Source of the DNA: Methanothrix harundinacea 6Ac
GTDB lineage: Archaea > Halobacteriota > Methanosarcinia > Methanotrichales > Methanotrichaceae
NCBI RefSeq assembly: GCF_000235565.1
Contig: NC_017527.1
Span: forward strand, 186,001-250,000
DNA length: 64,000 nt
Reading direction: 5' to 3'
The translations under genes and the position numbers were made by a program. Positions 48,600 to 56,682 of the stretch are shown one piece after another (position 1 is the stretch's first letter; each line of letters opens with the position of its first letter). Below the pieces are notes generated by a model. The model made no database searches. It worked only from the letters and a program-made list of their open reading frames with translations, and had not been told where the DNA came from.

Positions 48600-49820
48600 A
48601 TGTCAGGCGGATTATTTGCGGACCTATTGAAGAAGGGGGAGATATTCGAGTCCAGAGAAGTACTGCGTTCCAGCTATACGCCCTCAGCCCTCCCCCATCG
48701 CGAGGATCAGATCAACGGCATGGCCTCGATTCTGGTCCCAGCCCTTCGGGGCGAGACCGCCTCTAACGTCCTGATTTATGGCAAGACGGGGACGGGGAAG
48801 ACCGCCGTCGCCAAGTACGTCGGCTCGGAGCTGGAAGCCGCCGGGGCCAAGAGCGCCTCAAACTGCTCTTTCATATACATCAACTGCGAGGTGATCGATA
48901 CCCAGTACCGGGTCTTGGCCCACCTGGCCCGCTGCTTTGGTAGGGAGGTTCCCATGACCGGATGGCCCACAGATCAGGTCTACGAGGAGGTGAGAAAATC
49001 CCTCGACGAGGACCGGCGGATGGTGGTGATGGTCCTGGACGAGGTCGACAAGCTGACGAGGAAGGGGGACGATATCCTCTACAACCTGACCCGGATCAAC
49101 TCGGACCTGGACCAGGCCGGCGTCAGCCTCATCGGCATCTCCAACGACCTGAAGTTCACCGACTTCCTCGACCCGAGGGTGAAGAGCTCCCTGGGGGAGG
49201 ACGAGATCATCTTCCCCCCCTACAACGCGGAGCAGATCAAGGACATCCTCGAACAGAGGGCTACGATGGCCTTCAAGCCGGGAGTTCTTGCCGAGGACGT
49301 CATCCCCCTCTGCTCGGCCCTGGCGGCTCAGGAGCACGGCGACGCCCGGCGGGCCCTCGACCTGCTGAGGGTCTCGGGGGAGCTGGCGGAGAGGACGGGG
49401 TCGAACAGGGTGACGGAGGATCAGGTGAGGGCCGCCCGGGCCAAGATCGAGAGGGATCGGGTTAGGGAGGTGGTGATGACCCTTCCGACCCAGTCGAAGC
49501 TCGTCCTCTACAGCGTCCTCCTCCTGGAGGAGCAGGGGATAAAGAACGTCACCACTGGAGCGGTATACGGGATGTACAAGCAGCTCTGCCCCCTGGTGGA
49601 CCTCGATTTTCTCACCCATCGGAGGATCGCAGATCTGATCGCGGAGCTCGACATGCTGGGGATCATCCACACCGTGGTGGTGAGCAAGGGGCGCTACGGC
49701 AGGACCAAGGAGATCTCCCTCTCCATACCCCTGGCAAAGCTGAAGGCGATGATCCTCGACGACTACCGGCTCAAGGACCTCATCGGGGGGGCGGCCTCCC
49801 TCCAGAGCAGATGGTTCTAG
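48600..49820 (+). CDS. cdc6: Orc1/Cdc6 replication initiator
   Basis: 406-residue AAA+ ATPase with C-terminal winged helix, which binds ORBs and loads MCM. Walker A GKTGTGKT at 61-68, Walker B VVMVLDEVDKL with DEVD at 147-150, sensor-1 segment LIGISNDLKFTDFLDPRVKS and sensor-2 HGDARRALDLLRVSGELAER. The winged helix lies at about 280-400 (VYGMYKQLCPLV; FLTHRRIADLIAELDMLGII; VSKGRYGRTKEISLSIPL). It follows the ORB-rich stretch directly. Full length for the family. A hairpin terminator follows. Confidence 0.96.
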   Translation: MSGGLFADLLKKGEIFESREVLRSSYTPSALPHREDQINGMASILVPALRGETASNVLIYGKTGTGKTAVAKYVGSELEAAGAKSASNCSFIYINCEVIDTQYRVLAHLARCFGREVPMTGWPTDQVYEEVRKSLDEDRRMVVMVLDEVDKLTRKGDDILYNLTRINSDLDQAGVSLIGISNDLKFTDFLDPRVKSSLGEDEIIFPPYNAEQIKDILEQRATMAFKPGVLAEDVIPLCSALAAQEHGDARRALDLLRVSGELAERTGSNRVTEDQVRAARAKIERDRVREVVMTLPTQSKLVLYSVLLLEEQGIKNVTTGAVYGMYKQLCPLVDLDFLTHRRIADLIAELDMLGIIHTVVVSKGRYGRTKEISLSIPLAKLKAMILDDYRLKDLIGGAASLQSRWF

Positions 49821-49844
49821 CCGATGGCTCTGAAGTAAGCGAAC

Positions 49845-49869
49845 GGAGGTAGGGCTTCGGCCCTCCTTT
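49845..49869 (+). terminator. UUCG-hairpin terminator of orc1/cdc6
   Basis: GGAGG-T-AGGGC-TTCG-GCCCT-CC-TTT: a stem capped by a stable TTCG loop with a T-run, 25 bases after the cdc6 stop. It stands between that gene and the convergent tRNA-Gly. Confidence 0.7.
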
Positions 49870-49904
49870 CTGGCCTCGAAGATCTGAGAAATAGATGCGA
49901 AGAG

Positions 49905-49976
49905 TGCGCCGACCGGGATTCGAACCCGGGTTTAGGCGTTGGCAACGCCTAGTGATGACCACTACACTATCGGCGC
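49905..49976 (-). tRNA. tRNA-Gly(GCC)
   Basis: 72-base cloverleaf on the minus strand: acceptor GCGCCGA/TCGGCGC, D-arm with GTAGTGGTCATCAC, anticodon arm AGGCG-TTGCCAA-CGCCT (anticodon GCC), T-arm CCCGG-GTTCGAAT-CCCGG and discriminator A. No intron and no encoded CCA. Confidence 0.97.
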
Positions 49977-50158
49977 TCTGGTCTTAGCCGCCACACACCC
50001 CATAACGTTCCAGCGTAAAAACATTGCGGGCAGACCGGCCCCCTTCCCTTGATATATCAGCTATCTCCCTCCTTTAGCCATCGGCTATCCTCCCCTTTAT
50101 CTGCACATCTTTTATCTATCATCAACTCGAACCGATATGGAGTTGGTGGTGTCCTCTC

Positions 50159-51058
50159 TTGTACGACGTCATAATCATCGGGGCGGGACCGGCCGGGCTC
50201 ACCGCCGGGATGTACTGTGCTCGGGGCGGGAAGAAGATCCTCATCCTGGGAAACGTCTACGGCTCTCAGCAGTCTATGGGCGGGCTCTACGAGAACTATC
50301 CGGGGTTCCCAGAGGGGATCCAGGGGATCGAGCTCTCGGAGCGGATGGTGGCCCAGGCCAAGAAGTACGGCGCGGAGCTCCACGAGGAGGTGGTGGCCAA
50401 GGTCGTCTCCCTCAACGGCGTCTTCAGGGTTAAGACCGAGAGCTGGGAGTACCAGGCGAGGGCCCTGATCCTGGCCATGGGGGCGAGACACCGGACCCTA
50501 TCCATCCCCGGGGAGGTGGAGTACGCGACGCGGGGCGTCTCCTACTGCGCCTACTGCGACGGCGCCCTATTTAGAAACAAGACGGTGGCGGTGATCGGCT
50601 ACGGGAATGGGGCGGCCCGCGCGGTTCTATATCTCGCGGGGCTCTGCGCCAGGGTTCACCTCCTCAACGTCCGGGAGGATCTGGTGGCGGAGGCGATCTA
50701 TCTCGATAGGATCAAGAGCCTCACCAACTTCGTCGCCACCCCCGGGGTCGAGCCGATCAGCATCCTCGGAGACGGCTTCGTCACCGGCGTCGAGTTCAGG
50801 GCAAGGGGCAAAGTCAGGACCTTGAAGGTGGACGGGGTCTTCGTCGAGATGGGGGTCTCTCCCAACGTCGAGCTGGCCGCCGACCTCGGGGTAGAGCTGA
50901 CAAAGGGCGGGTTTGTAAAGGTCAACCGGCTGACCCAGGAGACGAACATCCCCGGGGTCTTCGCGGCGGGGGACGTCACCGGTGGGAGGATGCAGGTGAC
51001 GACGGCCGTCGGAGCGGGGACCTCCGCCGCCATCAGCGCCATGAGGCACATCCAGTAA
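50159..51058 (+). CDS. thioredoxin reductase-like flavoprotein
   Basis: 299-residue two-domain FAD protein with redox pair CAYC (C130, C133). FAD-binding GAGPAGLTAGMYCARGG at the N-terminus and GVFAAGDVTGGRMQVTTAVG near the C-terminus. In the second nucleotide-binding domain the GxGxxA-type loop (VIGYGNGAARAVL) is present, but the usual HRRxxxRA motif for NADPH phosphate is replaced by NVREDLVAEA. A different electron donor, such as reduced F420 known for methanogen relatives, is therefore possible. TTG start at 50159 after GGTGGTGT. Confidence 0.86.
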   Translation: MYDVIIIGAGPAGLTAGMYCARGGKKILILGNVYGSQQSMGGLYENYPGFPEGIQGIELSERMVAQAKKYGAELHEEVVAKVVSLNGVFRVKTESWEYQARALILAMGARHRTLSIPGEVEYATRGVSYCAYCDGALFRNKTVAVIGYGNGAARAVLYLAGLCARVHLLNVREDLVAEAIYLDRIKSLTNFVATPGVEPISILGDGFVTGVEFRARGKVRTLKVDGVFVEMGVSPNVELAADLGVELTKGGFVKVNRLTQETNIPGVFAAGDVTGGRMQVTTAVGAGTSAAISAMRHIQ

Positions 51059-51116
51059 TCCGGGTGGTGTTACCATCAAAAGAGAGAGACGAAAGGAGCC
51101 CGACCTTGGAAGGCCG

Positions 51117-52058
51117 GTGGCGGTCTGGCGGTCGAAGGATCTCCTGGACGGGGAGGCGGCGGGGTCTCTTACGATCATCCTCAGGACCCGGGGGTGCCGA
51201 TGGCGCCGATGCACCGTCTGCGGCTACGCCTCCGAGGGCGCTCCCGCCACCGGGGACGACCTGCTGGTCCAGTTTCGGGCCGCCACAAAGGACCTCTCCC
51301 CCGAGGATCGGGTCGTCAAGATCTACACCAGCGGGAGCTTCTTCGACCCCCTGGAGGTCCCCCCTCCGGCGAGGGTCAGGATCCTCGACGGCCTCGCCGC
51401 CGCCGGGGTGGAGAAGCTGATAATCGAGTCTCGGCCCGAGTACGTCACCGGGGAGGCGGTGGAGGAGTCGGTGGCGAGGATCAGGACGGAGGTGGCCGTG
51501 GGGCTTGAGACCTCCAACGACCTGGTGAGGGATCGATCCATCTCCAAGGGCTTCTCCTTCGAGGAGTTCGCGGCGGCGGCGAAGGTCGTCCACGCCGCCG
51601 GCGGGTCGGTGAAGACCTACCTCCTCCTCAAGCCCCCCTTCCTCTCCGAGGGGGTGGCGATATCCGACGCCCTCCGGTCCGCCCGGGACGCCCTCCCCTC
51701 CTCCGACGTCATCTCCCTGAACCTCTGCAACATCCAGAAGGGGACCCCCCTGGAGAGGATCTGGATGCTGGGTGAGTACAGGCCCCCCTGGCTCTGGAGC
51801 GCCGTAACGGTGCTGAAGGGGGTCAAGGGGGTGCCCATCCTCTGCGATCCCGTAGCAGCGGGGACGAGGCGGGGTCCCCACAACTGCGGCCTTTGCGACG
51901 AGGCCGTCGCGAAGGCGATAAGGGAGCACGCCCTCACCCAGGACGCAGGCGTCTTCGAGGATCTCGACTGCCGGTGCAGAACCGCCTGGGAGGAGGTGTT
52001 GGCGCTGGAGGACCTCGCCTTCGGCTCGCCTCTGGGTTCGGATTCGAGGAGGCTGTAA
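51117..52058 (+). CDS. archaeosine biosynthesis radical SAM protein RaSEA
   Basis: 313-residue radical SAM enzyme that helps convert preQ0-containing tRNA base 15 to archaeosine, working with ArcS. Cluster motif CRWRRCTVCGYASEG (C-x4-C-x2-C) near residue 30, then VKIYTSGSFFDPLEVP, LIIESRPEYV, VAVGLETSNDLVRDRSISKG and YLLLKPPFLSEGVAI. A C-terminal Cys set (CGLCDE, DCRCRTAW) may bind zinc. GTG start at 51117 with GGAAGG before it. A decayed copy of the 3' end occurs at about 53490. Confidence 0.88.
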   Translation: MAVWRSKDLLDGEAAGSLTIILRTRGCRWRRCTVCGYASEGAPATGDDLLVQFRAATKDLSPEDRVVKIYTSGSFFDPLEVPPPARVRILDGLAAAGVEKLIIESRPEYVTGEAVEESVARIRTEVAVGLETSNDLVRDRSISKGFSFEEFAAAAKVVHAAGGSVKTYLLLKPPFLSEGVAISDALRSARDALPSSDVISLNLCNIQKGTPLERIWMLGEYRPPWLWSAVTVLKGVKGVPILCDPVAAGTRRGPHNCGLCDEAVAKAIREHALTQDAGVFEDLDCRCRTAWEEVLALEDLAFGSPLGSDSRRL

Positions 52059-52529
52059 AGGCCTTCCATTCGTCATCGGGTAACTCAAAAATCGTAATGA
52101 ATTGCCCGACGTTAGAGGTTCTTTGAGACAAACAGTCAAAATTTATATGACGAATTTACTCTACTTAACGTTTGGATACCACACAAAGTGCATTTATCAC
52201 ATCGTTTTTCACAGCATAAAATATTTGAAATATATTTCTATAATGAAAAGAATAACCCTTTACATCGAAACCTATCGAAATAGCCTTAATAGATGAGCAA
52301 TGAAAGTCCATCATGAGTTCAGGATCCGAGAACCGGCGTTCGCATTCCCGAGCCGGTTCTCGTGCAGCTATCCGCGGGTATATTCGATGATATATCTCGG
52401 AAAAATATCTTTTTATGGTCGTAAGATTGAAATACGACGGATGGGATATCAATTATAGAAGGTTGCTATGCAGAGTTCTCGGCATATGGGCCGAGCAACA
52501 CCAGAAAATTGGAGGGAGGTACGGTTAGG
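52059..52529. other. AT-rich intergenic stretch
   Basis: No credible gene. It contains an inverted repeat (52327-52362, separate entry) and TATA-like elements (gatatatctcgg around 52388 and aatatctttttat around 52404) upstream of the USP gene that starts at 52530. Confidence 0.5.
52327..52362 (+). repeat. 11-bp inverted repeat
   Basis: CGAGAACCGGC (52327-52337) pairs perfectly with GCCGGTTCTCG (52352-52362) across a 14-base loop. It is GC-rich in an AT-rich gap and has no T-run after it, so it is more likely a regulator site or RNA structure than a terminator. Confidence 0.6.
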
Positions 52530-53393
52530 ATGTTCGAAACGGTTTTGGTCCCCACGGACTTCTCCAAGTATTCAGATAAGGTCCTCGAGTGCGTCGGCGG
52601 ATTGCCCGGGGTGAAGAAGGTCGTCCTCCTGAACGTCATCGGTCCAGTGGACCCTTTGGCCACGATCTGGAACCCTGGAGCCAGGCTGAAGGTGGCCAAG
52701 AAGAAGCTGTTAGATCAAGCGAAGCTTCTGGAGGCCCAGGGGCTCGAGGTAGAGCAGAGGGCAGAGCCGATGCTCGAGGGAGAAATATTCAGGAACATCC
52801 AGGAGGTATCCGAAGAGGAGGGGGTCAATCTGGTGGTGATGGGAGCCCGGGGAAAGGGCTTCCTCCAAAACATATTTCTCGGGAACGTCGCCAAGAACGT
52901 ATTGAGGTACGGCGACAGGCACCTCCTTCTCATGCGCTATAAGATGCTGGAGGGCGGCATCGATCTGGAAGAGTACTGCGCCATGATAACCACCAAGGTC
53001 CTCTGTCCCACGGACTTCTCTGAACCTTCAGAGGAGGCGATCCGCTTCGTCAAGGGGATGATTGGGGTCCGCGAGGTCGTACTCTTAAACGTCGTCTTCA
53101 GCGGCGAGAGCCAAGCGCACGTCGATGCCAAGATGAAGGAGGCGAGAGAGAAGCTCAATGCCATTAAGGAGGGGTTCGAGAGAGACGGCATCAAGGCCTC
53201 CGTCCTGATCAGCATGGGGGACCCTGCCGAAGAGATCATCGCAGTCGCCGAAGATGAAAATGTCTCTTTGGTAGCCATGAGTTCCCACGGCAAGGGGTGG
53301 ATGAAACAGCACATAGTCGGAAGCGTCGTCTACGAGGTATCCAAGAACGGCACAAAGCCCGTCCTGGTATTGAGGGCAAGCAAAGCTTCCTAG
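52530..53393 (+). CDS. two-domain universal stress protein
   Basis: 287-residue protein made of two UspA domains. Domain 1: MFETVLVPTDFSKYSDKVLE to LLLMRYKM (about 1-140). Domain 2: KVLCPTDFSEPSEEAIRFVK to GTKPVLVLRASKAS. ATP-type loops are seen: VVMGARGKGFLQNIFLGNVA in domain 1 and VAMSSHGKGWMKQHIVGSVV in domain 2, close to the G-2x-G-9x-G(S/T) motif. It starts at ATG 52530 after GGTTAGGA. It is a diverged relative of the three amplified USPs downstream (55505, 57778, 60051). Confidence 0.92.
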   Translation: MFETVLVPTDFSKYSDKVLECVGGLPGVKKVVLLNVIGPVDPLATIWNPGARLKVAKKKLLDQAKLLEAQGLEVEQRAEPMLEGEIFRNIQEVSEEEGVNLVVMGARGKGFLQNIFLGNVAKNVLRYGDRHLLLMRYKMLEGGIDLEEYCAMITTKVLCPTDFSEPSEEAIRFVKGMIGVREVVLLNVVFSGESQAHVDAKMKEAREKLNAIKEGFERDGIKASVLISMGDPAEEIIAVAEDENVSLVAMSSHGKGWMKQHIVGSVVYEVSKNGTKPVLVLRASKAS

Positions 53394-53489
53394 AGCCTCC
53401 ACCATCATGACAGGGATGGCGCCCAGTATACCGTATTAACTCTCTTGATTCAGCCGTGGAACGGCGCGGCCAGGGCCCCGCAACCGGGG

Positions 53490-53558
53490 CGGGAGCGACG
53501 AGGCGGCCGCGAAGGCGATAAGAGAGGATGCCCTCATCCTGGACGCGGAGTATATTTG
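53490..53558 (+). pseudogene. short relic of the RaSEA 3' end
   Basis: The stretch GACGAGGCGGCCGCGAAGGC and what follows (to about 53555) matches bases around 51898-51960 of the RaSEA gene, in the same orientation and with a similar offset to the next USP. No frame is preserved. It indicates that a block holding the end of RaSEA was once duplicated together with a USP gene. Confidence 0.7.
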
Positions 53559-53905
53559 ATTTTCGACACCAGATGCTCTCTCTCCACCGTAAGAAGGTGC
53601 CAGATCCGGGATCTACAGCTTTCGGGCGCTGCATTTCTAAGGACCCAAATTTATCCTCCCGAAGATTCATTCTCACGAATTTCACCGCGCCGACCCGCCA
53701 GAGATCATGTTATTATCTATTTTTATTTTAATACTATATTTCTGCAAAACTTATTTTTATTCGAGACTCTGAAACGACGTGGATGAGAATATCCGGCAAT
53801 TTTTGATTCTATTATGAGTTTCTTTCTTTTGACTCCGCTTTTCAGACCATAATATTGTTCACGACTTTGACCGGAGGTCTGTATCATGATAAATCATCTC
53901 CATAT

Positions 53906-54083
53906 CGCTTTTGTCATTTAAAATCATCAATGTTTTCCCTTGGCCATAAAAAATTTAAAATTGCTCTTTATATCATTATTAATCGTTATGCATACGCTTT
54001 TGTCATTATAAATCATTATAATAGCTTTTTCGTACTTATAAACAATTAAGACGGGTTTTTTGTCATTATTAATCATTATAATC
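53906..54083. repeat. iteron-like AT-rich direct repeats
   Basis: Repeats of TTTTGTCATTATAAATCATT-ATAAT type begin at 53908 (degenerate), 53997 and 54057, with a further related block (atcattattaatcgttat) near 53970. The last two copies differ at one base over 25. Each contains an inverted ATTAT...ATAAT element. They end 66 bases before the small gene at 54149, upstream of the transporter/USP array, and look like operator sites or a cis element for copy amplification. Confidence 0.65.
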
Positions 54084-54148
54084 GTTTATTGGCCCAAAAG
54101 GACTTAATATCAGGAGTTTAAGAGGGCGCGCTTAGTTGGAGGATTTAT

Positions 54149-54349
54149 ATGTCTGCCATGAAAAAATCACGATCCCCAGGGAAATGGCTTCTGTATCTAT
54201 TATGCGCCTCGGTTGTGTTTCGCACAAAGTGGCTTGGAGGCTGCACTTCGTGGACCAGATGGATCTCGGGTGCCATCCCAGACAAACCGACCACTGAAAA
54301 GAGGAGATCTCCATCAACCAAAAACGTAAGGGAGTCGCAAAAGGTGTAG
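54149..54349 (+). CDS. small protein with VFRT..WL motif
   Basis: 66-residue protein, ATG at 54149 after GGAGGATTTAT. It has a short hydrophobic helix (KWLLYLLCASVVF) followed by RTKWLGGCTSWTRWISGAIP and a basic tail. The segment (hydrophobic)-VFRTxWLxG-x5-RW-x3-AxPxK also occurs at the N-terminus of the protein at 61057-61530, and decayed versions lie ahead of each transporter copy (56443 and 58716). No known family. It might be a membrane peptide that partners the transporter. Confidence 0.5.
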   Translation: MSAMKKSRSPGKWLLYLLCASVVFRTKWLGGCTSWTRWISGAIPDKPTTEKRRSPSTKNVRESQKV

Positions 54350-54409
54350 AGCTGGCAAGAGCTGCGAAATCTCGTATTAATTAGATATTGGTATGGAGGA
54401 ATGGATTTT

Positions 54410-55459
54410 ATGGTGAGTACAGTCGATATGGGTTTGTTCGGCATATTCTTGCTGGTGCTTCTTTGCCCATTTTTCATAAAGAAAGTTGAGGAGCAGCTGG
54501 AGGCCTTCCTGTTTGTTATGGGCGTGTCCGCGGTTACCATAGCCAACGCCTGGCATATGGAGCTGGTGATAGAAGCCATCGAAGAGCCGATCATGAAGGG
54601 GATAGTCCCGGCGGTTCTGGTAGCGGGTCTTCTATTCTATTACGGAAGATCTCACGCGCAGAGGATAATGAACGTCCTCTTGGATAAGGTCCCTCTTAAG
54701 ATACTGGTCTTTCTGATAGTGGTTATCCTGGGCTTATCCGCAAGCCTGATCACAGCCATAATCGCGGCCCTGGTTCTGGTTGAGGTGGTAAGCCTCATGC
54801 CCCTAGATCGCAACACCAAAATCAAGCTCACGGTGGTGGCCTGTTTCTCCATAGGTCTTGGAGCAGCTCTGACCCCGGTGGGCGAGCCCCTCTCTACCAT
54901 AGCCATAACCAAGCTGCAGGGTCCGCCATATCATGCAGGTTTCACCTTCCTGCTGGATACCATAGGCGTGTACATAATTCCAGGGATGCTGGCCTTCGGC
55001 TTATTGAGCACGATCATCGTCGGGAAAAAGACGGTCGCAAAGGAGACGGATACCTTTGCGAAAGGCGGTGATACTCTCCGGGACGTGGGGATCAGGGGAG
55101 CGAAGGTATACCTCTTTGTTATGGCCCTCCTGCTCTTGGGCAGCGGCTTCAAGATCATCATAGATACTTACCTGATCCACATACCCGCGATGATCCTCTA
55201 CTGGGTAAATATGTCCTCTGCGGTCCTGGACAACGCCACTCTGACGGCAGCGGAGATCGGCCCTTCCATGGATATCTTCCAGATCAAGGCCATCCTGATG
55301 GGGCTTCTCGTCGCTGGAGGGATGCTCATCCCCGGTAATATCCCAAACATAATATCTGCAAACAAGTTGGGCATAACCAGCAAAGAGTGGGCCCGCACCG
55401 GCGTCCCCATCGGCCTTGTGACGATGCTGGTCTACTTCGGATGGATATTCTACATTTAG
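54410..55459 (+). CDS. DUF1646-family membrane transporter, copy 1
   Basis: 349-residue integral membrane protein with about ten hydrophobic segments (for example LFGIFLLVLLCPFFIKKVEE, IVPAVLVAGLLFYYG, ILVFLIVVILGLSASLITAI, LLIP-type GGMLIPGNIPNIISANKLGI). The repeated polar loops TPVGEPLSTIA and PGNIPNIISANKLG resemble the ion-transporter-superfamily signature of DUF1646 proteins, thought to be cation/proton or carboxylate carriers. Start chosen at ATG 54410, by identity with the other copies. This copy differs from copies 2 and 3 at scattered residues (H/Y, LDTIGVYIIPGM, TFAKG). Confidence 0.86.
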   Translation: MVSTVDMGLFGIFLLVLLCPFFIKKVEEQLEAFLFVMGVSAVTIANAWHMELVIEAIEEPIMKGIVPAVLVAGLLFYYGRSHAQRIMNVLLDKVPLKILVFLIVVILGLSASLITAIIAALVLVEVVSLMPLDRNTKIKLTVVACFSIGLGAALTPVGEPLSTIAITKLQGPPYHAGFTFLLDTIGVYIIPGMLAFGLLSTIIVGKKTVAKETDTFAKGGDTLRDVGIRGAKVYLFVMALLLLGSGFKIIIDTYLIHIPAMILYWVNMSSAVLDNATLTAAEIGPSMDIFQIKAILMGLLVAGGMLIPGNIPNIISANKLGITSKEWARTGVPIGLVTMLVYFGWIFYI

Positions 55460-55504
55460 ATTACGGGGGCTGATGTCCGAGGATAAACTGATGCGAGGAG
55501 GGTT

Positions 55505-56380
55505 ATGATGTACGAGAAGGTGTTAGTTCCAACAGACTTTTCAAAGTATGCGCAAAAAGTCATAGAATGCATAGGGGACGTTCCGGGATTGAAGGAGATA
55601 GTGCTCCTCCACGTGGTGGATGCCACCCATCCCTCAAAACGGGGATGGACCCGGGGACCCAAAGTCGAAGATGCCAAGATCGATCTCGCCGACATAAAAG
55701 AGCGGCTCGAGAATCTCGGCTTTAAGGTCACCCCCCGGCTCGAGGTGATCACTGAGGCGGACGTCTCCAGGACCATTCAGAGGGTTGCAGACGAGGAGAA
55801 TGTCTCTCTGATAGTGATGGGCGCTTTGGGAAAGGGCCGCGTCTCTGGCATCCTTCTGGGGAGCGCTTCAACGGGAGTTGTCCGTTTCAGCAACAAAGAT
55901 ACCCTCATCATGCGCTACAAGATGCTGGAGGGGCTTGAAGGGGCAACCTACGAGAAGTTCTGCCCCATGATATTCTCCAAGGTCCTCTGCACCACAGACT
56001 TCTCGGAGGCTTCACAGTCATCGATCTCGATGATCAAGGGTCTGAAGGACGTAGTCGGAGAGGTCATTTTGGAGTACGTCGTCTCCAAGGGAGAGACCCA
56101 GGAGGAGATCGAAGGCTACGTCGCAGAGGCGAAGGAGAAGCTCGGAGAGATCAAGGAGGATCTCGCCAGCGCGGGCCTCAAAGTGAGAACCCACGTAGAC
56201 GTGGGCAACCCCCGGGAGCAGATCACGTCCCTGGCCACGACGGAGGATGTATCTCTGATCGTGATAAGTTCCCAAGGCAAGGGCTGGATAAAACAGATGA
56301 TGGTGGGAAGCACCACCTTTGATGTCGTGAGGACCGCAGAGAGGCCGGTACTGATCGTGAGATCTAAGAAAGGCACTTAG
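55505..56380 (+). CDS. two-domain universal stress protein, copy 1
   Basis: 291-residue protein of two UspA domains: MMYEKVLVPTDFSKYAQKVI to LIMRYKMLEG, and FSKVLCTTDFSEASQSSISM to ERPVLIVRSKKGT. The loop VMGALGKGRVSGILLGSAST of domain 1 and VISSQGKGWIKQMMVGSTTF of domain 2 fit the nucleotide-binding type. It starts 45 bases after the transporter stop, on the same strand, with GAGGAGGGTT before it. The transporter-USP pairing suggests that the stress protein senses nucleotide or stress and modulates the transporter. Confidence 0.92.
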   Translation: MMYEKVLVPTDFSKYAQKVIECIGDVPGLKEIVLLHVVDATHPSKRGWTRGPKVEDAKIDLADIKERLENLGFKVTPRLEVITEADVSRTIQRVADEENVSLIVMGALGKGRVSGILLGSASTGVVRFSNKDTLIMRYKMLEGLEGATYEKFCPMIFSKVLCTTDFSEASQSSISMIKGLKDVVGEVILEYVVSKGETQEEIEGYVAEAKEKLGEIKEDLASAGLKVRTHVDVGNPREQITSLATTEDVSLIVISSQGKGWIKQMMVGSTTFDVVRTAERPVLIVRSKKGT

Positions 56381-56442
56381 ATCTCAAAACCGTTCTTTTT
56401 ATCATTCAAGGGGTGCTTCGCTACGGACTCGGCATCGGGGCC

Positions 56443-56624
56443 ATCAAAATCCCAGGGGAAACGGCTTCAGCATCTATTACGCGCTGCGATATTATTTCCC
56501 ATAAAGCGGCCTGAAGGCCGGAGTTCGTGGACCAGATCGATCTCGTATCTTCTCCAAGACGAATCGACCATTGGAAAAAGGATATCTACAACTCCTAAAA
56601 ACATAAGAGAGTTTCAAGGGTGTG
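56443..56624 (+). pseudogene. relic of the VFRT..WL small gene (unit 2)
   Basis: Between USP copy 1 and transporter copy 2, sequence starting AATCCCAGGGGAAACGGCTT matches the small gene at 54149-54349 along most of its length, including TTCGTGGACCAGAT-GATCTCG. There is no start codon and the VFRTKW region is changed. The remaining 120 bases of the gap hold the next ribosome site (AAGGAG). Confidence 0.72.
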
Positions 56625-56682
56625 ATGTTAGTAGGAGCTGCAAAATCTCACAGTAATCGGATATATTGAGCAAGGAGTCATT

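Larger units (their letters stand above)
53394..54148. other. long non-coding stretch ahead of the amplified module
   Basis: First 170 bases GC-rich, containing the RaSEA relic; the rest is very AT-rich with the repeats described at 53906-54083. Several short frames exist but none resembles a gene. Confidence 0.5.

Noticed and set aside
49549-49562. CACCACTGGAGCGG inside cdc6 as a further ORB
   Set aside because: Only part of the core matches and no G-string follows; probably coding coincidence.
53906-54083. CRISPR array
   Set aside because: Repeats are few, degenerate, unevenly spaced and AT-rich, with no spacer-like regularity and no cas genes in the window.
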